From Salvelinus alpinus (lineage: Eukaryota; Chordata; Actinopteri; Salmoniformes; Salmonidae), in NCBI RefSeq assembly GCF_045679555.1, contig NC_092110.1, forward strand, positions 4,541,390 through 4,605,389: a DNA stretch of 64,000 nt. Direction: 5' to 3'. Shown piece after piece: positions 34,560-49,565 of this stretch. The notes under the pieces are model-generated. The model searched no databases and had not been told where the DNA came from. It saw only the letters and a list, made by a program, of their open reading frames with translations. The stretch's first letter is position 1; the number at the start of each line of letters is the position of its first letter. Made by a program: the position numbers and the translations under genes.

Positions 34560-35700
34560 TCTGAACTGCAAAGAACCATTGTAAGGGCTCAAAGGGTTCT
34601 TTGGATCAGTATGGTTCCACCCAGAACCATCACCCTTCCCAAATAACCCTTAAAACCTGTTACGGCTAGACGTTCCGTTAGCGGAACGTTTCGACAACAT
34701 CCGGTGAAATCGCAGAGCGTGAAATTCAAAATAAATTATTCGAAATATTTAACTTTCATAAAATCACAAGTGCAATACACCAAAATACAGTTTATCTTCT
34801 TGTTAATCCAGCCACTGTGTCAGATTTCAAAAAGGCTTTACGGCAAAAGCAAACCATGCGATTATCTGAGGACAGCACCCCACCATACAAACACATGACA
34901 ATCATATTTCAACCCGCCAGGTGCGACACAAAACTCAGAAATAACGATATAATTCATGCCTTACCTTTGAAGATCTTCTTCTGTTGGCACTCCAAAATGT
35001 CCCATAAACATCACAAACGGTCCTTTTGTTCGATAAACTCCATCGTTATATCCCCAAAATGTCCATTTATTTGGCACGTTTGATTCAGAAAAACACCGGT
35101 TCCAACTCGTAAACTTGGTCCAAACATTTCAAACAACTTTCCTAATCCAACTTTAGGTATTTTAAAACGTAAATAATCAATCAAATTTAAGACGGGATAA
35201 ACTGTGTTCAATAGAGGATAAAATTAAAGTGGAGTGAGCACCAGGTCGCGCGACCCAAACAAAAGAGTCCACTTGGCTCGTCTCCCAGAAAGGAAAGGGT
35301 TACTTTTTCATTACTCAAAAGAAAAACATCAATACATTTCTAAAGACTGTTGACATCTAGTGGAAGCCATAGGAACTGCAACCAGATGCCTCAGAAATCT
35401 AGATTCCCATAGAAAGCCAATTGAAAACACAGTCACCTCAACAACAACAAAAATCCTGGATGGTTTGTCCTCGGGGTTTCACCTGCCAAATAAGTTCTGT
35501 TATACTCACAGACATAATTTTAACAGTTTTAGAAACTTTAGAGTATTTTCTATTCAAATCTATTATATGCATATCCTAGCTTCTGGGCCTGAGTAGCAGG
35601 CAGTTTACTTTGGGCGCGCTTTTCATCCAGACGTGAAAATAGTGCCCCCTAGCCCAAAGAGGTTTTAAGGAACCCTCTTTTTCTTAGTGTGCATAAGGTC
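34560..35700. repeat. GGTTCTTTGG-type repeat split by an insertion
   Basis: Left part (about 34560-34653) 'CAAAGGGTTCTTTGGATCAG' with 'AGAACCATCACCCTTCCC', and right part (35665-35700) 'AAGGAACCCTCTTTTTCTTA'. They look like two halves of one known teleost repeat separated by the TTAA-flanked element at 34654-35664. Confidence 0.5.
34654..35664. mobile_element. TTAA-flanked non-autonomous DNA transposon, about 1 kb
   Basis: Flanked by TTAA at 34650-34653 and 35665-35668. The ends AACCTGTTACGGCTAG and CTAGCCCAAAGAGGTT are inverted repeats matching at 12 of 16 positions. The interior is AT-rich with only short ORFs. I recognise the sequence as a high-copy salmonid repeat ('CGTTCCGTTAGCGGAACG' near the left end is itself palindromic). 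TTAA duplications are used by piggyBac and Kolobok elements; which one applies is not decided. Confidence 0.72.
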
Positions 35701-35848
35701 ATCAGCCTATAGCCAAACACCAATGCAAACATAATTTAGTCTATTTTTAAATGACTATGTTTCCCAAAACGTTATTAAAAGTACATTTACTCCAAAAGTA
35801 GACAAAAAAACATAAGTTACGACTTTAGTTATACTGTAGTTGGATATA

Positions 35849-36331
35849 CACTGAGTGTACAAAACATTAGGAACACCTTACACCCCCTTTTGCCCTTAAA
35901 ACAAGTGTTCCACAGAGATGCTGGCCCATATTGACCCTAATGCTTCCCACAGTTGTGTCAAGTTGGCTGGATATCCTTTGGGTGGTGAACCATTCTTGAT
36001 ACACACTGGAAAAACTCAGCAGCATTGCAGTTCTTGAAACACTCAAACTGGTGCACCGGGCACCTACTACCATACCCCGTTCAAAGGCACTTAAATATAT
36101 TTTCTTGCCCCTTCACCCTCTGAATGGCACACATACACAATCCATGTCTCAATTACTTAAAAATGTCTCATGGCTTAAAAATCCTTCTTTAACCAGTCTC
36201 CTCCCCTTCATCTACCCTGATTGAAGTGGATTTAACAGGTGACATCAATAAGGGATCATAGCTTTCACCTGGATTCACCTGGTCAGTCTATATCATGGAA
36301 AGAGCAGGTGTTCCTAATGTTTTGTACACTG
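35849..36331. mobile_element. Short Tc1-type non-autonomous element
   Basis: Inverted ends GTGTACAAAACATTAGGAAC (left, after CACTGA) and GTTCCTAATGTTTTGTACAC (right). A TA precedes the left end at 35847-35848. It is 480 bases long and has no transposase. The last few bases of the right end are missing, and it abuts a hAT-like end. This is an abundant salmonid repeat. Confidence 0.8.
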
Positions 36332-36333
36332 GC

Positions 36334-36500
36334 CAGTGGTTCTCAAACTGGGGGTACCTGGCCTATCCACAGGGGGTACTTATGAAGACTCATAGGAACA
36401 TAGGACTAATGATCAGCTGCACATGAGAGGGTATTTCAGGCCGAGAAAAATGTAGTTGGTGGTACAGTAACCCAAATAGGTGGATCATGAGAACTGTTAG
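36334..36500 (+). repeat. hAT-like end fragment
   Basis: Starts CAGTGGTTCTCAAACTGGGG, the typical terminal repeat of Charlie-type hAT elements. The following 'GGGGGTACTTATGAAGACTC' resembles a known repeat. The right end is not identified. Confidence 0.5.
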
Positions 36501-37554
36501 TGGCCTGGTGGTTCAGTGCTTCAGGTAAAAACTATTGCATATCCACAAGATGGCGCCACTTCATCGTGGAATAGAATTCCTGTGTAGAATTCCCTAGATT
36601 TTATAGTCTGTAGCAGGGAAACCATGTGGAAGGGCATGCCATGTCTCTTAAAATCTCCTTTGTCAAGTGATGGTCCAAAAACACAAGACGGCGCACGAGT
36701 TTCCTCAAATGAAATGGGTTTGTTATATTCTCCTTCATGAGCTGAAGGTTGATATTGATCAGAAATACAGTGTAGACATTGTTAATGTTGTAAATTACTA
36801 TTGTAGCTGGAAACGGCAGATTTTTTTATGGAATATCTACGCAGGCCTACAGAGGCCCATTATCAGCAACCATCACTCCTGTGTTCCAATGGCACATTGT
36901 TTTAGCTAATCCAAGTATATAATTTTAAAAGGCTAATTGATCATTAGAAAACCCTTTTGTAATTATGTTAGCACAGTTGAAAACTGTTGTACTGATTAAA
37001 GAAGCAATACAACTGGCCTTCTTCAGACTAGTTGAGTATCTGGAGCATCAGCTTTTGTGGGTTCGATTACAGGCTCAAAATGGCTAGAAACAAAGGGCTT
37101 TTAGTTGACAGTGAGAGGATGTTTCTTTTTTTGTATATACACACACAAGATCTGAGCGTCGTTTCCCAGAGCATGCGTAGCATTATGATCATCATTAGAA
37201 CCATCTTATGATGTAGGCTATCTTTAGTAGCCAAGGTGTTGCCCAGAGCCTTTGTTAGTAATGTGACTCTTAAAAACCTTTGCACATCTATGAGTGATCC
37301 AACACTACTCGTAGAGCAGCCAAAGTGCATCGTTAGGCTTCCTTTCTGCCATAACACCTCACAAGATATAATTCTAAAATTATTTATAGCTGTTTTGTGA
37401 ATGGGCATGATCATACGATGATATATGTTTAATTTGGGTAATGTATAGGATCTAATGTAGGCTAATATTTGAAATATGTATTTGTAACATTTTATCAAGC
37501 TTAGTTTTATACCAAGCTGAATCTTATCCAGTACAAATTGGAAAAACCTGGAAC
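36501..37554. other. No gene seen
   Basis: AT-rich. A 174-codon minus-strand frame at 37067-37591 has no recognisable domain and runs into the neighbouring repeat, so it is not called. Confidence 0.4.
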
Positions 37555-39401
37555 CAGTGGCGATTTTTGCATGTAAATCTTGGTCAGGCAAAAAATTATA
37601 TTTTTATTTCTTAGATGCATGCCAGCAAAGACACAACACAACACAACACATTAATTGCACTATAACGGTGACAAACAGTCCTCACACACTGTTAGGGCCT
37701 ACATAAATCTGTCCCAACAGCAGAGCTTTCTTTTCAGCCCCAGGGAGTGAATCCTTACCACTGCTACACCTGGCTATCAGTGGAGCCTTGTCTGGCAGTG
37801 AAACGTTCATTCAGCCTCTTTTAATGCCTTTAAAAAAAACATAGCTGATATGGCTGACTTGCTTAAACAAATATGGTTTCTAATGACAATTGAGATGTAC
37901 AAACTATGGCATAAAGGGATGACGAGCGGATTAGAGGCAATCCGTAATTGTTATTTCGATTAAGACATTAATGAGCGAGCTAGGACGGACATAGACAATA
38001 TAACTATTAGTTCAGCACTTTTGAAATGTACAACGACAGAATTCAGAACATGGGCCTTTCTTACAGTATTCTCCCTGTACACCAAATCAGAACAGTAGGA
38101 TAAATAAAGGGTGCATATAAGCAGACAATTAAAGCTCTTACAATATTCTATGATTACATTTCTCTAAAACAGGCTATACACCACCAAGTCAGAACAGTAG
38201 GCTAAGTTATGAGTGGAAAAGGGACCAAATTATTAGGGTGAGGCACATGAGCTACTAACAGCTTACTACACAACATACACTTAGTATTACTTTCTTAGGT
38301 ACAGTATACATATCTCCCTGGCATATTACATAATTTATGCAGTAGTATACAATACATTTTTGGACTCACATTGTTGTTCTGTGCTCACTTGAACAGGAAG
38401 GTGGCACAGCGGTCCTTGTGGGTACTTTCAAGATAACTGGGAAATTGGAAAAACAAGGTCGAATCAGGACGTCGGTGGTCTTCAAGTCAGAGCTCTAGAA
38501 AAAGGCCTAAGTTCCCGTTTTGGAATTCCGAGTTGGAAGACCGTTCAAAACGTATTTTCCCAGTCGATTCTCGTTTTTTCTGAGTTTCCAGTTGTCTTGA
38601 ACGTGGCAGAAGTCATGCTGGATTGAGAGCATGGCCAATGTATTCAACCTTTAACCCGATTCCTTCCAAACCCCTCATGGTTGAATTTGCGATTTCCAAC
38701 TTGTTGTGTAATGCTTATGGCCAATGGCCGATGAGCACCGATATCTATAATTTATCTTCATATGACAAGGATGGAAAAGGATTTGCCAGAAGATTGCCGA
38801 CATGATTCATGATGATGACCGCTTGTCTAGCTTGATAGATAAGATTTTGAAAGTATGATGTTGATATGATCAGTCCAATCAAAGCTGTGGTAGTTATAAT
38901 GTGATTTTATCTGGGGCCAATGATCTTGAGCCTTCTTGGATGGGCACTTTCAATGTAACTCTATGGCAGCACCCAAGGGGCTTGAATTTTCGAACCCCCC
39001 CCACTAAGGCCCCCCCACTAAGGGGGGGGCCCTTAGTTTTTGCGGTGATGTAGTGTCCCCGTGAGTGATAGAACACTGAGCCAATCACGGCGCAACTAGA
39101 GAACATTACCAACCCCTACACGCCGTATTTTCAAATGGCAGCCCCAACACCACAAAAAGCACTGAACTTGGCTGAAACACCTGCATTTTGGAGCTGCCTA
39201 ACTCAAGAAAGAAAAAAGAGACCATGTTTGTATGCGACTTTACTTAACTCCATGATTATTTTTTACTTTGTTTGCAAACTGATATGTGACATGTATTAAT
39301 GCCAAAATAACATGCAAAATAGGCAAAAAAAAATATATACATAAAAAAATATTTTTTTTTTCTTTATAAATAAATATATATATTTTTTTTGCCTATTTTT
39401 A
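37555..39401. mobile_element. Large hAT-like non-autonomous repeat, right end interrupted
   Basis: About 1.85 kb that I recognise as one contiguous high-copy salmonid repeat. Its left end is CAGTGGCGATTTTTGC (hAT-style CAGTGGCG). Landmarks are 'GGCTATCAGTGGAGCCTTGT', 'GAATTCCGAGTTGGAAGACC', 'CCTTCTTGGATGGGCACTTT' and 'ATGTGACATGTATTAATGCC'. A hypervariable palindromic C/G block lies at 39003-39035. A Sleeping Beauty-type element is inserted at TA 39402-39403, so the right terminus is not seen. No transposase ORF. Confidence 0.6.
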
Positions 39402-39403
39402 TA

Positions 39404-40936
39404 CAGTTGAAGTCGGAAGTTTACATACACTTAGGTTGGAGTCGTTAAAACTCGTTTTTCAACCACTCCACAAATTTCTTGTAAACAAACTATAGTTTTG
39501 GCACGTCGGTTAGGACATCTACTTTGTGCATGACACAAGTGATTTTTCCAACAATTGTTTACAGACAGATTATTTCACTTATAATTCCCTGTATCACAAT
39601 TCCAGTGGGTCAGACGTTTACATACACTAAGTTGACTGTGCCTTTAAACAGCTTGGAAAATTCCAGAAAATTATGTCATGGTTTTAGAAGCTTCTGATAG
39701 GCTAATTGACATAATTTGAGTCAATTGGAGGTGTACCTGTGGATGTATTTCAAGGCCTACCTTCAAACTCAGTGCCTCTTTGCTTGACATCATGTGAAAA
39801 TCAAAAGAAATCAGCCAGGACCTCAGAAAGACAACTGGAGACCTCCACAAGTCTGGTTCATCCTTGGGAGCAATTTCCAAACGTCTGAAGGTACCACGTT
39901 CATCTGTACAAACAATAGTACGCTAGTATAAACACCATGGGACCACGCAGCTGTCAAACCGCTCAGGAAGGAGACGCGTTCTGTCTCCTAGAGATGAATG
40001 TACTTTGGTGCGAAAAGTGCAAATCAATCCCAGAACAACAGCAAAGGACCTTGTGAAGATGCTGGAGGAAACAGGTACAAAAGTATCTAGATCCACAGTA
40101 AAACGAGTCCTAGATTAACATAACCTGAAAGCTGCTTAGCAAGGAAGAAGCCACTGCTCCAAAACCGCCATAAAAAAGCCAGACTACGGTTTGAAACTGC
40201 ACATGGGGACAAAGATCGTACTTTTTGGAGAAATGTCGTCTGGTCTGATGAAACAGAAAGAGAACTGTTTGGCCATAATGACCATCGTTATGTTTGGAGG
40301 AAAAAGGGGGAGGCTTGCAAGCTGAAGAACACCATCCCAACCGTGAAGCACGGGGGTGGCAGCATCATGTTGTGGAAGTGCTTTGCTGCAGGAGGGACTG
40401 GTGCATTTCACAAAATAGATGGCATCATGAGGCAAGAAAATGATGTGGATATATGGAAGCAACATCTCAAGACATCAGTCAAGAAGTTAAAGCTTGGTCG
40501 CAAATGGGTCTTCCAAATGGACAATGACCCCAAGCATACTTCCAAAGTTGTGGCAAAATGGCTTAAGGACAACAAAGTCAAGGTTTTGGAGTGGCCATCA
40601 CAAAGCCCTGACCTCAAATCTATAGAAAATTTGTGGGCAGAACTGAAAAAGTGTGTGCGAGCAAGGAGGCCTACAAACCTGACTCAGTTACACCAGCTCT
40701 GTCAGCAGGAATGGGCCAAAATTCACCCAACTTATTGTGGGAAGCTTGTGGAAGTCTACCCAAAACATTTGACCCAAGTTAAACAATTTAAAGGCAATGC
40801 TACCAAATACTAATTGAGAGTATGGAAACTTCTGACCCACTGGGAATGTGATGAAAGAAATAAAAGCTGAAATAAATCATTCTCTCTACTATTATTCTGA
40901 CATTTCACATTATTAAAATAAAGTGGTGATCCTAAG
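39404..40936 (+). mobile_element. Sleeping Beauty-type Tc1 element, right end missing
   Basis: The left end has the two direct repeats inside the inverted terminal repeat that define this family: outer CAGTTGAAGTCGGAAGTTTA at 39404 and inner GGGTCAGACGTTTACATACA at about 39607, with the TA target at 39402-39403. A transposase relic follows on plus. The 3' flank runs as far as 'AAAATAAAGTGGTGATCCTA' and then breaks into a different Tc1 family at 40937, so the right inverted repeat is absent. It is not mobile. Confidence 0.92.
39792..40813 (+). pseudogene. Sleeping Beauty-type transposase relic
   Basis: The presumed start ATG at 39792 is followed at once by TGA. Further stops and frameshifts occur up to about 40330. 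The C-terminal 156 codons (40343-40813) are open: VFQMDNDPKHTSKVV carries the second catalytic D and SPDLKSIENLWAELKK the third acidic residue. The protein ends VKQFKGNATKY, the normal family C-terminus. The N-terminal paired-like DNA-binding domain is readable but broken. Confidence 0.9.
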
Positions 40937-41745
40937 TCCATATTATGGCAAGAAACAGCTCAAATAAGCAAAGAGAAACAACAGTCCATCATTACTTTAA
41001 GACATGAAGGTCAGTCAGTCCAGAAAAATGTCAAGAAACTTTGAATGTTTCTTCAAGTGCAGTCGTGAAAAAACCATCAAGCGCTATGATGAAACTGGCT
41101 CTCATGAAGACCAACACAGGAAAGGAAGACCTAGAGTTACCTCTGCTGCAGAGGATAAGTTCATTACAGTTACCAGCCTCAGAAATTGCAGCCCAAATAT
41201 ATTCTTCACAGAGTTCAAGTAACAGACAGATCTCAACGTCAACTGTTCAGAGAACACTGTGTGAAACAGGCCTTCATGGTCGAATTGCTGCTAAGAAACC
41301 ACAACTAAAGGAAACCAATACGAAGAAGAGACTTGCTTGGGCCAAGAAACATGAGCAATGCACATTAGACCAGTGGAAATCTGTCCTTTGATCTGATGAG
41401 TCCAAATTTTAGATATTTGGTTCCAACCGCAGTGTCTTTGTGAGACGCAGAGTAGGTGAATGGATGATATCCGCATGTGTGGTTCCCACCGTGAAGTGTT
41501 TGTGTAAGTGTGATGATGTGGGACTATCATTTGTTTTTCAACAGGACAATGACCCAACAAACCTCCAGGCTGTGTAAGGGCTATTTGACCATGAAGGAGA
41601 GTGATGGAGTGCTGCATCAGATGACCTGTCCTCGACAAACACCCAACCTCAACCAAATTGAGATGGTTTGGGATGAGTTGGACCGCAGAGTGAAGGAAGA
41701 GCAGCCAACAAGTGCTCAGCATATGTAGCAACTTCTATTCTACAT
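40937..41745 (+). mobile_element. Tc1-like transposon fragment, family 1
   Basis: Begins abruptly at 'AAGTCCATATTATGGCAAGA' directly after the Sleeping Beauty-type element. It aligns with 165-1050, but lacks the internal stretch between about 41500 and 41515 and everything after 'AGTGCTCAGCATATGTAG'. Transposase pieces occur at 41041-41391 (helix-turn-helix and linker) and 41510-41728 (catalytic end with 'LNQIEMVWDELDRRV'), in different frames. Confidence 0.87.
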
Positions 41746-43643
41746 CAGGCAGGAATGAGCGTTTTAATCAGAAAAGTTCTCTCTCCTGACCTATCCAAGC
41801 CAGAATGTTGGGGTATTTTTTTTGTTTTTACATACTTTACCTGTTGCCCATACGGTTGGTCGTTTGATGGTAGGAATGTGAGACAAAATATCCACAGGAA
41901 AGCATAAGTACATCCACGCACTGGTCATGCGTTCAGATTTATATCACCTGAAGCATGTGCAGAACCATGTAAACATGTGCACGAGCTAGGCAAGTATACA
42001 CGAGACTCATGTATGTCTTTTTTTAATCTTGTGTGCATGGTTCAGGTGATAGAAATCTCAACCCGTTACCAGTGCTTTGAAAATTGTATGTAATTATTCT
42101 TTCCTGTGGAAACATCGTCTCACATTACATGATTCAAAGGCGAATTTCTGCCAGAAATGCATTGCAATTCAACGTCGGGTTCAAGGCAACTCCAACCTAA
42201 CCAGGGGCGCTCGCTGCGCAGTTGGCTAGTTTATTTAAACGCGCATATTCGCAACAAACTGAACCCGTTTCAGTCTCAAAATGATGGGGCTATCCTTAAA
42301 AAATACTGGCTCCCTCGTGAGGAGATAGTCAGACTGCCTGTATTTTGTATCCCTCAATCAACAGACCAACCCGCTGCAACATTGTGCTATTGTGCAGATT
42401 CCAACGGCCTTGCGCTGTTTATGCAGTGGGGAGTTTCCTCCAGGGCCTTGGGGATGGACACGGCCTCAGAAACTTTTTTAAATTATCCGGTTAGGTTCAT
42501 CTTGCCAGTGCACAACCGCCATGTATAGCTTACGTCAGGTGCGTCTTCCAGGTGCGTCCTTTCCTTGTGGTGTTCATCAAGCAACTTTGGGAGGGAATGA
42601 CAACACAATAGGCGTATTAGTTATCATATATGCCTATACTTTATGGCGTCATGTAAAGAAAGATATGTTTACAGTCATTTCACAAATATTTTGGCCTTTA
42701 AATATATTGGACAAACGTTGACTTTTAACGTTTTATTCAATATTACATTTTCATAACGCATATTTGTAACACTATTTTACTACATGTTCAGGCTTAATGT
42801 TCGGGTGTTTAGGTTCTATCGGTTTGGGGTGAGGTTATGGGCTTATGACGATGCTGAGGATGCTGATGACGACGATTCAGATATCATTTTAGGCATTGGC
42901 AAGATCCAATGAACAAACAATACGAATGAACACGTTCCTCAACACTGCTGACTTAAAACTATAGTACTGTTTACATGAACTCGTTTTGAAGAGCTACCAA
43001 ACACAAAAGACCCATATTTCCACTTCATATTTGACTGTTGTGCGAAATAGATTTTCCAATCTATTTGATTGGCCGAGCTCTGCTCCAAATTAGTCCGGAA
43101 TGTAATATTTAATGTTAATGAAGACCAGGTGCTAGACGACCAGATGTCAAAGTGATGGATGCTTAAAAGTGTCGTAAATATTGTTTCGTTTGTCCTTCTC
43201 ACGAGAAATCCAGCCATGGCCCTCTGAAACACGACTACATACGTCGTTAACCTGCGGTCATCCTCATTACGGCCGCACTAAAGTTCCAGGACCACTCAAC
43301 CCTTCCGAACCTTTCAGAAGTGTTAACCTGTAAATTACTTTAATGGTGTCAATTCCATTTGGATGAGAGAGGTTAGAGTCATCAATGGGGCGCTTAAAAA
43401 AAAAGTCCCAAACAGCGATTAGACATTTGCTTAATCAAAGAAGAGATCCCCCCTCCCCAAAGACAAAAAGGGAATTAATAATAGAATATAACTCACACTT
43501 AACGTGTGAAATTGAAATGAGTTAGAAACTAATGTTATTATCTCCAAAACGTTCCTAACAACTCAGAAACACTATCCTATAGCCTATTTAGGGCTGAAAG
43601 CAATGGAGACACAATGGACACAACGGACACAATGGAGTCCATA
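41746..43643. other. No gene seen; possible regulatory block near 43060-43240
   Basis: Mostly unique DNA. A 123-codon frame at 42157-42528 has no recognisable domain. The segment 43060-43240 is repeat-free and has several ATTA/TAAT cores ('CCAAATTAGTCC', 'TTTAATGTTAATG'), so it is a weak enhancer candidate. Confidence 0.35.
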
Positions 43644-43986
43644 CAGTGCATTCGGAAGGTATTCAGAACACTTGACATGTTCCACATTTTGTTACCTTAC
43701 AGCCTTTTTTGTTTACCTCATCAATAGACATACAATACCCCATAATGACAAAGCAAAAAAAAAGAAGGTTTTATTTAAAAAAAAAAATATTAAAATATAA
43801 AAACGGAAATATCCCATTTACATAATTATTCAGACACTTCACTCAGTACTTTATTGAAGCACATTTGGCAGCGAGTACAGCCTCAAGTACTGGGTATAAC
43901 GCTACAAGCTTGGCATACTGTATTTGGGAAGTTTCTCCCATTCTTCTCTGCAGATCCTCTCAAACTTTGTCAGGTTGGGTGGAGTG

Positions 43987-44754
43987 TTACTGCACAGCTA
44001 TTTTCAGGTCTCTCCAGAGATGTTTGATCGGGTTCATGTCCGGGCTCTGGCTGGGCCCCTCAAGGACATTCAGAGACTTGTCCCGAAGCCACTCCTGAGT
44101 TGTCTTGGCTGTGTGCTTAGGGTCATTAACCTGTTGGAAGGTGAACCTTCGCCCCCAGGTTTTCATCAAGGATATCTCAGTACTTTTCTCTGTTAATCTT
44201 TCCCTCGATCCTGACAAGTCTCCCATTCCCTTCCTTTGAAAAACATACCCACAGCTGGATGTGGCCACCACCATGCTTCACCGTAGGGATGGTGCCAGGT
44301 TTCCCCCAGACTTGACGCTTGGCATTGAGGCCAAAGAGTTCAACTTTGAGAATCTTGTTTCCTATGTTCTGAGAGTCCTTTAGGTGCCTTTTGGCATCTC
44401 CAAGCGATCTGTCATGTGCCTTTTACTGAGGAGTGGCTTCCGTCTGGCCACTCTACCATAAAGGCCTGATTGGTGGAGTGCTGCAGAGATGGTTGTCCTT
44501 CTGGAAGGTTCTCCCATCTCCACAGAGGAACTCTGGAGCTCTGTCAGAGTGACCATCGGGTTCTTGGTCACCTCCCTGACCAAGGCCCTTCTCCCCCGAT
44601 TGCTCAGTTTGGCAGGGTGACCAGCTGTAGGAAGAGTCTTGCTGGTTGCACACGTCTTCCATTTAAGAATGATGGAGGCCACTGTGTTCTTGGGGACCTT
44701 CAATGCTGCAGAATTTCTTTGGGTACCCTTCCCCAGATCTGTGTCTCGACACAA
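43987..44754 (-). pseudogene. Tc1-like transposase relic with altered catalytic residue
   Basis: The N-terminal part (44380-44754) shows a helix-turn-helix region with 'KVPKNTVASIILKWK' and 'GRRALVREVTKNP'. The C-terminal part (43987-44274) has [14 protein letters not shown] and [15 protein letters not shown]. In the latter the third acidic catalytic residue of the family (E in 'PIEHLW') is K, a single G-to-A change in a CpG context. The two parts are in different frames. Inactive. Confidence 0.87.
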
Positions 44755-45002
44755 TCCTGTCTCGGAGCTCTACGGACAATTCCTTCGACCTCATGGCTTG
44801 GTTTTGGCTCTGACATGCACTGTCAAGCGTGGGACCTTATATAGACAGGCGTTTGCCTTTCTAGGTCATGTACAATCAATTGAATTTACCACAAGTGGAC
44901 TTTAATCAAGTTGTAGAAACATCTCAAGGACGTTCAATGGAAACAGGTTGCACCTGAGCTCAATTTCAAGTCTCATAGCAAAGGGTCTGAATACTTATGT
45001 AC

Positions 45003-46487
45003 AGTACCAGTCAAAGGTTTGGACACACTTACTCATTCAAGGGTTTTGTCTGAATTTTTACTATTTTCTACATTGTAGAATAATAGTGAGGACATCAAAA
45101 CTATGAAATAACACATATGGAATTATGTAGTAAGCAAACATGTCAAACAAATCAAATTTTATTTTAGATTTTAGATTCTTCAAAGTACCCACCCTTTGCC
45201 CGTGATGACAGCTTTGCACACTCTTGGCCTTCTCTCAACCAGCTTCACCTGGAATGCTTTTCCAACAGTCTTGAAGGAGTTCCCACATATGCTGAGCACT
45301 TGTTGGCCGCTTTTCCTTCACTTTGCAGTCCAACTTGTCCCAAACCATGATTGTGGGGTTATTGTGGAGGCCAGGTCATCTGATGCAGCACTCCATCACT
45401 TCATGGTCAAATAGCCCTTACACAGCCTGGAGGTGCGTTGGTTAATATCCTGTTGAAAAACAAATAAAAGTCCCACTAAGCATAAACCAGATGGGATGGT
45501 GTATCGCTGCAGAATGCTGTGGTAGCCATGCTGGTTAAGTGTGCCTTGAATTCTAAATGAATCACAGAAGGTGTCACCAGCAAAGCATGTGTCTTACAAA
45601 GACACGGCGGTTGGAACCAAGAATCTCAAATTTGAAAAGGACAGATTTCCACCGGTCTAATGTCCATTGCTCGTGTTTCTTGGTCCAAGCAAGTCTCTTC
45701 TTCTTGTTGGTGTCCTTTAGTTGTGGTTTCTTTGCAGCAATTTGACCATGAATGCCTGATTCACGCAGTCTCCTCTGAACAGTTGATGTTGAGATGTCTG
45801 TTACTTGAACTCTGTGAAGCATTTATTTGGGCTGCAATTTCTGAGGCTGGTAACTCTAATGAACTTATCCTCTGCAGCAAAGGTAACTCTAGGTCTTCCA
45901 TTCCTGTGGCCGTCCTCATGAGAGCCAGTTTCATCATAGCGTTTGATGGTTTTTGAGACTGCACTTGAAGAAACTTTCAAAGTTATTGACATTTCCGTAT
46001 TGACTGACCTTCATCTCTTAAAGTAATGATGGGCTGTCATTTCTCTTTGCTTATTTGAGCCGTTCTTGTCATAATATGGACTTGGTCTTTTACCAAATAG
46101 GGCTATCTTCTGCATACCACCCTTACCTTGTCACAACACAATTGATTGGCTCAAACACGCTAAGAAGGAAAGAAATTCCACAAATTAACTTTTAAGAAGG
46201 CACACCTGTTAATTGAACTACATTCCAGGTGACTACCTCAAAGCTGGTTGAGAGAATGCCAAGAGTGTGCAAAGCTGTCATCAAGGCAAAGGGTGGCTAT
46301 TTGTAGAATCTCAAATATAAAATATATTTTTATTTATTTAAAACTTTTTAGGTTACTACCTGATTCCATATGTGTTATTTCATCATTTTTATGTCTTCAC
46401 TATTATTCTACAATGTATAAAATAGTAAAAATAAATAAAAACACTTGAATGAGTAGGTGTGTCCAAACTTTTGACTGGTACTCTAAA
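45003..46487 (-). mobile_element. Tc1-like transposon, family 1, nested insertion
   Basis: Complete ends: CAGTACCAGTCAAAGGTTTG at the left and GTCCAAACTTTTGACTGGTA at the right, in inverted orientation, with TA on each side. The transposase is on minus: pieces at 45574-45822 ('[19 protein letters not shown]') and 45761-45992 (the helix-turn-helix region) are in different frames. It is the most complete copy of this family in the window, though inactive. Confidence 0.9.
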
Positions 46488-46666
46488 TAAGGTATCTGTT
46501 TTTTATTTTTAATACATGTCCAAAAACCTGTTTTCACTTTGTCATTGTAGGGTATCGTGTGTAGATTGATGAGGAACGTTTTTTACTTAATCAATTTTAG
46601 AATAAGGCTGTAACGTAACAAAATGTGGAAAAAGGGAAGGGGTCTGAGTACTTTCCAAATGCACTG

Positions 46667-49565
<2,899 letters not shown>

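Larger units (their letters stand above)
43644..46666 (-). mobile_element. Tc1-like transposon, family 3, split by a second transposon
   Basis: The outer ends are CAGTGCATTCGGAAGGTATT at 43644 and its inverted counterpart 'GTACTTTCCAAATGCACTG' ending at 46666. The left part runs to 45002 and the right part resumes at about 46488 ('AATAAGGTATCTGTTTTTTA'). The transposase is on the minus strand at 43987-44754. The element is interrupted at a TA by the family-1 element 45003-46487. Removing that insertion leaves one contiguous element of about 1.54 kb. Confidence 0.9.

Noticed and set aside
37067-37591. 174-codon minus-strand ORF
   Set aside because: No recognisable domain, and it runs into the neighbouring hAT-like repeat; probably a chance frame.
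42157-42528. 123-codon ORF
   Set aside because: No recognisable domain; no supporting signals.
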